Part shown: one piece after another, positions 27,801 to 35,022 of the stretch
Layout: each line of letters starts with the position of its first letter
How positions within the stretch are numbered: position 1 is the stretch's first letter
Origin: M269 sp964640795
GTDB lineage: Bacteria; Pseudomonadota; Gammaproteobacteria; Enterobacterales; Alteromonadaceae
Reading direction: 5' to 3'
Length of the DNA stretch: 64,000 nucleotides
Assembly: GCA_964640795.1 (NCBI GenBank)
Contig: CAZXIN010000008.1
Span: forward strand, 1 to 64,000
Notes under the pieces: model-generated
Told to the model about the DNA's origin: nothing
Seen by the model: the letters and a program-made list of their open reading frames with translations, nothing else
Database searches by the model: none
Position numbers and translations under genes: made by a program

Positions 27801-29827
27801 GGTCGACACTAACACCTTGGTTCAAAAAGGGTATCGAAGCTGGATATCAAACTGGTGATCTGCTCTATCTCGCTTATAGCGCTCAAGACTGCGTTATTTG
27901 GGATCCACGACTTGATTTGGAAACTGCACATAAGATCCACACCGAAAATCTGGATATTGTCCGTGAGTGTGCTTATCAGGATTCGTTAGATTCGGGGACT
28001 TTGTTCTTACAATTGCAACGAAATTTGTTAGGACTCACCGAAAGCCCAACCAGTTTCAATGATGCTGATTTTGACGAAGAAAGCTGCTTACAAGGTATGA
28101 AACAACGGCAATTTAAGACTGGATTGGCGAACTATTACATATACAGTGCGGAAGCCTGCTTTATGCATGGTGCTTATGACAAAGCATTAGAACATTTGCA
28201 GGAACAGGATAAGCTCGTACAGTCTGCCATGTCACTCCCTCAGTTGGTTCGTTATTACTTGGTCGCTAATTTAACACTGGCGGAACACTACCCCAGTCTA
28301 GATGAGGAAAAGCAGTCCGAGATCTTAGCAAGGCTCAAAAAAGACCTGTTGCGCATAAGCCGTTGGGCAGATAATTGTGAAGCGAATTTCAGGCATATCC
28401 ACTACTTGATGTCGGCGGAGATAGAGCAATTATTAGGGAACATGCAAGAGGCATTGACACAATTTGATTTAGCTATCGAGGCTGCACAAAAAAATGGCTT
28501 TTTGCGTGACGAAGCTATTGCTTGCGAAAGGGCTGCGCGGTTACTCATGGATAATGGTAAGCGCCGCAGTGCTGAAGGCTATTTGCGTGGTGCCCATCGT
28601 ATTTATGAGCGATGGGGCGCGCAGCGCAAAGTCAGTTTGTTAGAGCAAGAGTTTTCTGTGCTACGTGAAATGTTACCTGCGCATAGAAACAAAAGGCAAT
28701 GGGATGACCATGCAGATATTGATTTAGCGTCTGTGTTAAAGGTATCACGGGAGATTTCCGGTGAGATTCGGTTGGATCAGCTGCTGAGTAAAACAATGGC
28801 TACCCTACTGGAAAATGCCGGTGCTCAATGGGGATGCCTAGTCACTTGCCAAAAGAGTTATTTAAAAGTAGAAAGTGCTATTCTACCTGAACCTCAGCTT
28901 AGCTCAGAAAACGTTCCCCAACATAGTTTGGTTGTTTGGGGTGATGGTAATAGCATTCCCCTCCCTGTCGGTTTGATTACCAGAGTACTTCATCAAGATA
29001 AAGCCATTGTGCTCCATCAAGCATCAATAGAAGGTGACTGTATTCAGGAGCCCTATATTCAAAGGTTCAAACCCAAATCTGTTTTATGTGTGCCGATTAA
29101 AAGGGAAAGGTTTGAAGGCGTTATTTATCTGGAGAATAACCTCTCGACAGGTGTATTTTCTGAAGACAGGGTAGAGACTATACGTTTGCTCGCTGCGCAG
29201 GCATCTGTGGCGATAGAGAATGCGCGTCTCTATGAGCAGGTTCAGGAATATTCTCGAACGTTGGAACAAAAAGTTGTTGAGCGCACGACTCAATTGGAAG
29301 ATCTTAATGACGAGCTTCGTCGACTAGCCAACCACGACGGTTTGACTGGCGTCGCTAATCGCCGCCGTGGTGATATCTATTTAGAACAAGAATGGGATAG
29401 ATTGCAGCGCGAACAACAACCACTGTCAGTGATAATGTTGGATGTGGACCACTTCAAAAACTTTAATGATAGTTATGGCCATCAAGCTGGTGACAACTGT
29501 TTGATCCAAGTTGCTAAAGCAATACAAGCGCAGTTGAGTCGACCGGCTGATTTAATCGCTCGCTACGGAGGGGAAGAGTTTATTCTTATACTTCCCAATA
29601 CGGATGCGCGGGGAGCTAAAGTGGTGGGCGAAAAAGCACGCCATGCAGTTGAGTCATTAGGGATTGAAAATACTAATTCATCGGCAGGAGGCATAGTCAC
29701 TGTTAGTGCCGGAGCCACAACGTGTGTGCCTGATAAAAGGAGCAGTATAGATCGTTTGGTAAAACAAGCCGACAATGCACTTTATCAAGCTAAGCAGAGC
29801 AGTAGGAATCTCGTTTTAAGCCTATAA
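24848..29827 (+). CDS. Pseudokinase-ATPase-GAF-diguanylate cyclase
   Basis: 1659 residues from a GTG at 24848, chosen because GGAG lies 6 bases upstream; a TTG 12 bases earlier is in frame but has no RBS. Order: a Ser/Thr kinase-like domain (about 10-280) with catalytic Asp lost (IVHKAVTSNN, Ala143) and DFG changed to SGFG (161-164), while MSPEQTGR and SDYYSLGVLLFELLTG remain; an AAA-type ATPase with Walker A GYSGVGKT (312-319) and Walker B VVLFLDDLQW; a long helical/TPR region (about 650-1270); a GAF domain (about 1310-1460); a coiled coil; and a GGDEF domain with intact GGEEF (1574-1578) and RPAD inhibitory site five residues before. So it is likely an active c-di-GMP synthase driven by a dead kinase-NTPase sensor. 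Confidence 0.88.
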   Translation: MKSKGNMRLSLPGYQIGKVQSRRGERISYFAVRERDAVNVITNVSIETLDIEYPSRRQIAEIRREGILCQRLSDVEGVLKVHDVLNHGSGNLALVFDLFDSSLHAQLLQTKGAGLPIEDVLNTALQLTHTLGRIHQKGIVHKAVTSNNVLIRTDTGEVALSGFGIASELTQEPQATQMSRQPQGDLPYMSPEQTGRMNRDLDYRSDYYSLGVLLFELLTGEKPFKANSLLEWVHCHISQQPPAPHNIRNSIPEALSHIVMKLLAKNPEDRYHSAEGLVHDLQQCDLALTEGYGCHLSVLGEKDIAHTFLVHGYSGVGKTALVNELDKYQTKERGFVVQSKFDQYHQVDTYSTLGNAFRGLVQQILIEPEERLCHWRDKLKAALGNNGALVVDLVPELAIIIGEQPDVVELPSAEARNRLHLVLTDFIRVFADKGHPVVLFLDDLQWCDVPTLHLLRHIVTSKDQCYLLLIGAYRSNEVGAGHPLQLMLEDIAEQPNTVQLPVEPLDKESVAQLIADGLCLDVEEAKPLSDLLYQKAQGNPFFTNELLRHLHKIGAITPHSESDSWCWDLSMADWSHVSDDVVEFMISSLRKLRDETQSLLQLAACIGGRFDIETLAQIYKKPIVETAKALQPALKQYTIRPLHKDYRLVRESGETLDFDAVYSFQHDRVQQAAYSLIDEDKRQEVHLSIGRVMLHQHNEEVPDDDLIDIVGHLNAGKALINTDVEQTKLAKLNLRAGQRARKTSAYEAALEYVSIAKELISSDAWQEEPVFMRALAAEMQLCTYLTGRVAEADTWMEVMLEHAESNLDKSEILATRTRQYATLGRMHESMQSAIEGLALLGIEFPTEPDDVDIARERELVIQNLGDRRIEDLVDEPPERNAETLVAMRLFMEVFAAAFLSGSGKIFPFLVLKSVNLSLRSGLCPESAFSYAAYGMILCGELDEPALGYQYGKVGLAVNEKLGDLKLRARVIYVYAMFVHHWSEHWSTLTPWFKKGIEAGYQTGDLLYLAYSAQDCVIWDPRLDLETAHKIHTENLDIVRECAYQDSLDSGTLFLQLQRNLLGLTESPTSFNDADFDEESCLQGMKQRQFKTGLANYYIYSAEACFMHGAYDKALEHLQEQDKLVQSAMSLPQLVRYYLVANLTLAEHYPSLDEEKQSEILARLKKDLLRISRWADNCEANFRHIHYLMSAEIEQLLGNMQEALTQFDLAIEAAQKNGFLRDEAIACERAARLLMDNGKRRSAEGYLRGAHRIYERWGAQRKVSLLEQEFSVLREMLPAHRNKRQWDDHADIDLASVLKVSREISGEIRLDQLLSKTMATLLENAGAQWGCLVTCQKSYLKVESAILPEPQLSSENVPQHSLVVWGDGNSIPLPVGLITRVLHQDKAIVLHQASIEGDCIQEPYIQRFKPKSVLCVPIKRERFEGVIYLENNLSTGVFSEDRVETIRLLAAQASVAIENARLYEQVQEYSRTLEQKVVERTTQLEDLNDELRRLANHDGLTGVANRRRGDIYLEQEWDRLQREQQPLSVIMLDVDHFKNFNDSYGHQAGDNCLIQVAKAIQAQLSRPADLIARYGGEEFILILPNTDARGAKVVGEKARHAVESLGIENTNSSAGGIVTVSAGATTCVPDKRSSIDRLVKQADNALYQAKQSSRNLVLSL

Positions 29828-29885
29828 CACCAATCATTTCACTAGACAGATTGGTATACAGCAATAACAAAACAAGGAATCAAAC

Positions 29886-31646
29886 ATGAAATCATATTGG
29901 AAACCCATATCTTCAGGTGAGTCATCAAAACAGCAATCGCTGTGGGATAGCGCTGATAATTGGTCGACAAAAACGTTGCCGGAAGATATTGCGGTATTTG
30001 GGTATGCTGAAGGAACTGTCGTCGGTTTTACTAAAAACGTGGCTTCCAATATCAATGCAATCGAATTTGATGAAAATGCCTTAGGATATACGTTTTGCTT
30101 TGGGAGCTCAGACCAGCCCGCATTGACAATTCAGGGCGGGGGTATTTCTAATAACTCCGGTGTCCAGCAGAGTTTTGTTGTTGCCGCCCGAAGCAGCGGC
30201 TTTAGAGACCCTCAACTCGTTTTCCAAAATAACGCGACCGCCGGTGGTGATGATCTTTATTATTGTGTTGGGCCTGAAAATGAGCAAGATTATGGTGGTG
30301 GTGTGCTGCTTTTTCAACAAGAGTCAAACGCTGGGACGGCGCGTTTCAAAGTATGGACAGGTGCTGGTATCCCACCTAAAAAAGGCAGCACGGTTGGCGG
30401 TGAAGTTGCTTTCAGTGATGTCTCTTCAGCGGCCAATGCGCGTTTTGTTATCTATGGTACTTTAGGTACGGATGGCGATACTTTCGGTAATTTGGTTTTT
30501 CATGACAAGACAACGGCTGCCAATGCTATTTTTGAAAATATTGGTGGCACAGTAAGCCAAGGTGATGGCGGGAATACGCAGTTTTACGGTACATCAACGG
30601 CGGCGAATGGCACGTTCTATAACTATGGCGGCACGCATTCTAAAGCGAATGGCGGTGATGTTGCTTTTGATACTCAGGCCGATGGGGGCAGGGGGATTTT
30701 TCACAACTATGCGGCACCGGCTCAAGGTGGCTATGGTGGTGTGACTAGCTTTAACAACAATTGGCCTTATGTGGATGCCGAGCAAGCTGCCAGTGCTGGC
30801 TCTGGTACATACATTAATTATGGTGCGAGAGGTGAGCAATTGGGCGGTGGTGGCCATTTGTCATTTAGTGCCAAGTTTGGCTCGCCGACAGCCGCAAATG
30901 CGACTGTTGAAAACTACGGCAGTGAAGTAGCGGCAAAATCAAGTGCTGGCCATACCATTTTCTCAATCGCTATACCTACGAAGTATTTCCCTAACGCTGG
31001 TCGTGCCACAATACATAATCACCCAGGTTTAAAGGAAGGTGGTGCAGCAGGCTACACGGCTTTCTCGGTATACAATGACTCAAACTCAGAAGCTTCAGCA
31101 TCAGGTCCGGTGCCGACAGCAGCAGAGGCAACTATCGTCAATCGTGGTGGCTATACTGATAAAGCAACTGGGGGGTATACGGTATTTTCTAATAATACAA
31201 CCGCAGGTAAAGCGACACTCATTGCACACGGTGGTACGCAGGGCGGTTATGGTGGAAAGATATCTTTTTATGATGAAGCGTCTGGTGGCAACGCCAGTAT
31301 CGTGCTTGAAGGCAATGGTGAATTGGAATTAGGCTATCACACAGGGCCACTGACTGTTGGTTCATTGACACTGACAGGCGGCTTTATTTCAGTACAACTG
31401 GGTACCGACGTGACAGGCTTAAATGTCACAGGCGATCTTAAAATGTACTCAAACAGCACGACATTTTCATTTTGGTCTAAAGGGGATGTAAATCCGGTTG
31501 CTGGGACGACTTATACATTGTTAACGGCTTCAAATATGGCTCAGTTCGATGTCAGTCAATTTAAAGGGAATACCGTTAACGGCCTTGAACCTAAGTTCAC
31601 GCTTGAGGGCAATGACTTGCAAGTTAGCTTTATAGCGTCTGCCTAA
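29886..31646 (+). CDS. Repetitive beta-helix protein, adhesin-like
   Basis: 586 residues. The body is made of some 15-20 short repeats of the type F-x-N-x-(S/T)-A-x(2)-A-x-F-x-N-x-GG with spacing near 20-25 residues (for example TTAANAIFENIGG, STAANGTFYNYGG, PTAANATVENYG, TTAGKATLIAHGG), as in the passenger part of autotransporter/filamentous adhesins. The last 90 residues (LTGGFISVQLGT to LQVSFIASA) look like a C-cap. No N-terminal signal peptide and no membrane barrel are visible, so the export route is unclear. An AAGGAAT site 8 bases before the ATG supports the start. It lies 58 bp after the diguanylate cyclase gene; c-di-GMP control of an adhesin is plausible. Confidence 0.72.
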   Translation: MKSYWKPISSGESSKQQSLWDSADNWSTKTLPEDIAVFGYAEGTVVGFTKNVASNINAIEFDENALGYTFCFGSSDQPALTIQGGGISNNSGVQQSFVVAARSSGFRDPQLVFQNNATAGGDDLYYCVGPENEQDYGGGVLLFQQESNAGTARFKVWTGAGIPPKKGSTVGGEVAFSDVSSAANARFVIYGTLGTDGDTFGNLVFHDKTTAANAIFENIGGTVSQGDGGNTQFYGTSTAANGTFYNYGGTHSKANGGDVAFDTQADGGRGIFHNYAAPAQGGYGGVTSFNNNWPYVDAEQAASAGSGTYINYGARGEQLGGGGHLSFSAKFGSPTAANATVENYGSEVAAKSSAGHTIFSIAIPTKYFPNAGRATIHNHPGLKEGGAAGYTAFSVYNDSNSEASASGPVPTAAEATIVNRGGYTDKATGGYTVFSNNTTAGKATLIAHGGTQGGYGGKISFYDEASGGNASIVLEGNGELELGYHTGPLTVGSLTLTGGFISVQLGTDVTGLNVTGDLKMYSNSTTFSFWSKGDVNPVAGTTYTLLTASNMAQFDVSQFKGNTVNGLEPKFTLEGNDLQVSFIASA

Positions 31647-31682
31647 TTATGCTTGGGGTTTGTTAATTTTTAACCTAAATTT

Positions 31683-31715
31683 ATGGGAAAAGTTGGAGAG
31701 CCCAGCTTTTCCCAT
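31683..31715. terminator. Bidirectional hairpin terminator
   Basis: ATGGGAAAAG (31683-31692) pairs with CTTTTCCCAT (31706-31715), extended inward by TTGG/CCAG. It lies between the convergent beta-helix and nuclease genes, with T-rich sequence on both sides. Confidence 0.8.
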
Positions 31716-31725
31716 TGTTACTTTC

Positions 31726-32439
31726 TTACATTTTCCACATCGCTCGCTGGTGGCTTTTTTCTTTCTCTGTTTCCATGCCGATTAAATTACTCCATAAAAG
31801 TAAACCCGCTTTGGACTCGATAGAGTTTGTGGTGACAAGGTAATCTTCGAGCGGTTGCGATAATTCTGCATTCTCCATTTCAAATGCCCACATCTTCAAT
31901 TGGCCACTTTTGTACTCTGCCAATACGCATTTAAAAAACTTGTCTGGAATGGGGATGGGACAACCATGCTCATCTTTTTCACCAATCAGTTGAATGGGCT
32001 TGTCGAAATCAAAAATAGGGCCGGATATGACATAGGTTTCTAACACTTCTGGTTGAGCATTTAAGGTTCTTACCGCTGCTTCGAGCTCTCGCCACTTCTT
32101 TCTATTAAACTCAGGTTTTTGTGGTGACATATTGGACAGTAAAAAGGTTTCACTATTTTGAATTTCCTGCGTGTCTTGATCGGCACTAGCCACCAAGTGC
32201 CCTCTGTCATATCCACTACCACGGTATTCAGACAAATCGGCTCGAAAGCGCGTTGGCACCCTAAAGTCGGGGCGAAAGTTGTTAAGTCTCTCTACATCGT
32301 TCATGAGTTGATGTGAATTGTGAATAATCTCAAGTGACCACTTTGCTTGTCGGAAGTAATAGGAGTACCCCACAGTATAAAAGCGATTCTCTAAAATCAG
32401 GTCGGCTGAAGGGCAGCCATAGCGTATTTCATGATTCAT
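31726..32439 (-). CDS. DNA/RNA non-specific endonuclease (NUC family)
   Basis: 237 residues from the Met at 32439, which has TGGA 9 bases upstream. An earlier ATG at 32463 lies inside a hairpin with no good RBS. Serratia-nuclease-type motifs are present: SGYDRGHLVASAD with catalytic His81 in DRGH, then LLSNMSPQKPEFNRKKWRELE with the Mg-binding Asn (NMSPQ and the FN at 111-112) and the Glu of the W-x-x-LE segment. No signal peptide is visible, unusual for this usually secreted nuclease. It lies next to the T6SS locus, which raises the option of an export route or effector role, but no partner immunity gene is adjacent. Confidence 0.85.
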   Translation of the reverse strand: MNHEIRYGCPSADLILENRFYTVGYSYYFRQAKWSLEIIHNSHQLMNDVERLNNFRPDFRVPTRFRADLSEYRGSGYDRGHLVASADQDTQEIQNSETFLLSNMSPQKPEFNRKKWRELEAAVRTLNAQPEVLETYVISGPIFDFDKPIQLIGEKDEHGCPIPIPDKFFKCVLAEYKSGQLKMWAFEMENAELSQPLEDYLVTTNSIESKAGLLLWSNLIGMETEKEKSHQRAMWKM

Positions 32440-32459
32440 AAATTCAGTCCAGATAATGT

Positions 32460-32484
32460 ACATAGCCTCTGTTCGAGGCTATGT
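32460..32484. other. Perfect hairpin in the nuclease leader
   Basis: ACATAGCCTC (32460-32469) and GAGGCTATGT (32475-32484) form a 10-bp perfect stem with a 5-base loop. It lies just upstream of the chosen nuclease start (minus strand) and covers the alternative ATG at 32463. It could control translation or mark a terminator for transcripts entering from either side. Confidence 0.6.
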
Positions 32485-32602
32485 AACCTATAGGCGTTAG
32501 ATTCCAAAAACGGCACTAAGCCTTCTTATACATAACAAGAAAGAGTAACTGCGGATAAATGCTATCTGGAAGCTAAGCTTTTAGTGTAGTACAAAGGCAT
32601 TG

Positions 32603-32833
32603 AACGATAATTGTACACTCTGTTATCGTTGTCGTTCTATATTATGGTATAAAGCTTTTAGAAATAGCAATTACAATGAAAAACGACTGAAACCCATAAT
32701 GTTAGTGTGGAAGTGAATCGTCAGTATTTTTCGTACTTCAATCATAATATGGTGTAGCTAATTGGGTATTGGTAAAGTAACATACCTCGGCATTGAGAAC
32801 CGAATACTGCAGTATTCACTATTTCGGCTCAAT
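32603..32833. promoter_or_regulatory. T6SS upstream region with two palindromes
   Basis: The 384-bp gap 32485-32868 ahead of tssA has no gene. Two symmetric sites stand out: AACGATAA (32603-32610)-12 bp-TTATCGTT (32623-32630), and the 16-bp perfect palindrome GAATACTGCAGTATTC (32802-32817) nested in ATTGAG (32792-32797)/CTCAAT (32828-32833). The second is about 40 bp before the tssA start and could be an operator or RNA hairpin. No well-spaced sigma-54 site was found here. Confidence 0.5.
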
Positions 32834-32868
32834 AGTTAGAATAAAAATAAATTGGCCATTGCTGGTGG

Positions 32869-34506
32869 ATGAGTCAATTGAATAAGGCTTGGACATTGGA
32901 ATTTCATTTAGCTTCATTACTTAATTCTATAGAAAATAGCTCTTCAGGCTCAGCGGGAGAGGAACCACAATCGTTTGTAGAATATGACACACTTGTCGCA
33001 GACATTGCTAAGTTAGATGGCATTGAAGAAGTGTCTTTGGATTGGCAAGCCATTGAAGAAATTTGTCGAAAGCTCTTAACCGATTCAAGTAAAGATTTGA
33101 AAGTTGCCAATATTCTGGCTTTTTCTTGGTTTCAACAGCATGCATTTGAAGGTTTAAGCGCAGGGTTTCAATTATTAGACTCCTTGGTAAATGTTGATTT
33201 TTCTGCTGACTTATACCCCAAAAGAAAGAAGAAGCAAGGAAAGCTGAGAGCTGGCTCATTTCTGTGGTTAGCGGCAAAGCTAGAGAAGCAATTTCAGATT
33301 AAGCCTATTGAGTCGATCAGTGAATTGGATGGCGCTGAGGGTGCTCTAAGTCAATTTAAGACACTCAATACTTCCCTCAAGTCATATCTCGAAGAAGATG
33401 CCCCATTATTTCAGAGCTTAAAGGCTACTTTTGAGCGCTTTCAAGCAACAATAGATGAAGATAAAGCACAACAAGCACAGTTAGAAAAAGAGCAAGCCGC
33501 GCCTGTTGAAGCAAAACCTGCTGTAGAAGAAGCGCGTCCAGCGCCTGTTGCTAAACCTGCGCCCGTTGTTGAAATGCCAAAGGTAACCTCGGCTGCAGAT
33601 ATTAACAAAGCGCTAACAGCTGCGAGTAAAACCATTAAAGATGTCGCCTCGCAATTGAAAGAAGGTCAAGCTTACTCACCGAATGTGTTTTATTTGAATC
33701 GTGTATCGAAATGGATGTTGATTCAAGAGTTGCCTGCTAGTGGTATTTTGGAGCGACAGCCTAATGAGCAGTCTCTACAAAATATGCAATCGTTGGAAGC
33801 CAACAACAGTTATGCGGATTTACTTAACCTCGCTGAACTAGAGTTTAATAACGGTGCTATATTCTATCTTGCATTGCACCGATACGTTCATCTTTCATTG
33901 GTTGCTTTGGGACAAGAAGCTTGCGCAGATGTTGTTTTAAGTACGACAGTCAATTTTGTCAGTCGCTTTCCCCAAATACTCGAAACAACGTTTAAAAGTG
34001 GTGAGCCTTTTGTTGATGAATTAACGAAGGCTTGGCTAAGTGCTTTCAGAAACACCGAAGCCAGCAGCGATGATACAAGCGCAGGCGATTTAAGTGTTGA
34101 TGATAAAGCTCCGTGGGTAGATGCCAGAAATGCAGCCAGTAAATTACTGACATCTGGTAAGCCTAAACAAGCAATGCAGGTGTTCCAAGAAGGTATTAAG
34201 ACAGCAAACGGGTTGAAAGAGACCATTTACTGGCGTTACGAAATGTCTGTTTTATTGAGTAAAACAGGTCATGACGATATGGTTGTGATGCAATTACAAC
34301 ATATTCAAGAGCTGCTTAATCAAAATGTCATATCCACTTGGCAACCTGAGTTATCCGTTAACGTTATTAAATTAATGTTGGATTGCCACAAACGTATACA
34401 GCAAAAAATAAAATACGAGCCAACAAAGCTCGAAGAAGTGAAAAAGCTAAAGCAAGAGTTAATTGTGTTGTCACCCTCAGAAGCATTAGCTTATGTCGAA
34501 CCTTAG
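32869..34506 (+). CDS. tssA: T6SS protein TssA (ImpA N-terminal domain)
   Basis: 545 residues. The N-terminal ImpA/TssA domain is recognised from GFQLLDSLVNVDFSADLYPKR and the following GKLRAGSFLWLAAKLEKQF, a family hallmark (LYPxR then a W-L-A-x-L helix). A Pro/Ala/Glu/Lys-rich linker spans about 205-240 (EQAAPVEAKPAVEEARPAP). The helical C-terminal half (about 245-545) has the VasJ-like layout (APWVDARNAASKLLTSGKPKQAMQ). TssA caps or primes the sheath and baseplate during assembly. It is the first gene of the structural operon, 17 bp from tssB. The start has a purine-rich GGTGG immediately upstream. Confidence 0.87.
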   Translation: MSQLNKAWTLEFHLASLLNSIENSSSGSAGEEPQSFVEYDTLVADIAKLDGIEEVSLDWQAIEEICRKLLTDSSKDLKVANILAFSWFQQHAFEGLSAGFQLLDSLVNVDFSADLYPKRKKKQGKLRAGSFLWLAAKLEKQFQIKPIESISELDGAEGALSQFKTLNTSLKSYLEEDAPLFQSLKATFERFQATIDEDKAQQAQLEKEQAAPVEAKPAVEEARPAPVAKPAPVVEMPKVTSAADINKALTAASKTIKDVASQLKEGQAYSPNVFYLNRVSKWMLIQELPASGILERQPNEQSLQNMQSLEANNSYADLLNLAELEFNNGAIFYLALHRYVHLSLVALGQEACADVVLSTTVNFVSRFPQILETTFKSGEPFVDELTKAWLSAFRNTEASSDDTSAGDLSVDDKAPWVDARNAASKLLTSGKPKQAMQVFQEGIKTANGLKETIYWRYEMSVLLSKTGHDDMVVMQLQHIQELLNQNVISTWQPELSVNVIKLMLDCHKRIQQKIKYEPTKLEEVKKLKQELIVLSPSEALAYVEP

Positions 34507-34523
34507 ATTGAAAGGATACTATT

Positions 34524-35012
34524 ATGAGTAAAGAAAGTTCCATAGCCCCAAAAGAAAGAGTCAATATTACCTATAAAGCGCATACCGGTGATGCATCGGT
34601 AGAGGTTGAGTTACCGAATAAGCTGCTTGTTGTGGGTGATTTCACTATGCGTGAAGATGACACTGAAATTCAGGAAAGAGACACGGTTGAAGTTAATAAT
34701 AGAAACTTCAATGAGGTGATGGCGAAGCAGAACCTTAAAGTTGATATGGTCGTAGAGAATAAGCTAACCGACAATGAAGAAGACGAAATACCTTTGTCGC
34801 TAGATATTAAGAATATCAAAGACTTTGAACCAGAAAATGTAGTGAGACAGGTACCAGAGCTTAACAGTTTGCTTGAGCTAAGAGACGCATTGACCTTCTT
34901 GAAAGGCCCACTGGGCAATATCCCTGCATTTAAAAAACAACTTGAAAAGCTCTTGGGTGATGACGCCGCTCGCGCCGAACTGATGAGCGAACTAGGTATC
35001 GATAAGGAATAA
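34524..35012 (+). CDS. tssB: T6SS contractile sheath small subunit
   Basis: 162 residues, the normal length. Family landmarks: RVNITYKAHTGDASVEVELPNKLLVVGDF near the N-terminus, the RDTVEVNNRNFNEVMAKQN block, and the C-terminal LRDALTFLKGPLGNIPAFKKQLEKLL helix pair that contacts TssC. AAGGA precedes the ATG. With TssC it forms the cytoplasmic sheath that contracts to drive the Hcp/VgrG tube. tssC follows after 10 bp. Confidence 0.96.
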   Translation: MSKESSIAPKERVNITYKAHTGDASVEVELPNKLLVVGDFTMREDDTEIQERDTVEVNNRNFNEVMAKQNLKVDMVVENKLTDNEEDEIPLSLDIKNIKDFEPENVVRQVPELNSLLELRDALTFLKGPLGNIPAFKKQLEKLLGDDAARAELMSELGIDKE

Positions 35013-35022
35013 GGTAAAGAAA

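Noticed and set aside
29829..29855. Inverted repeat ACCAATC/GATTGGT between the cyclase and beta-helix genes
   Set aside because: Only 7 bp with a 13-base loop and no T tract; too little to call a terminator or attenuator.
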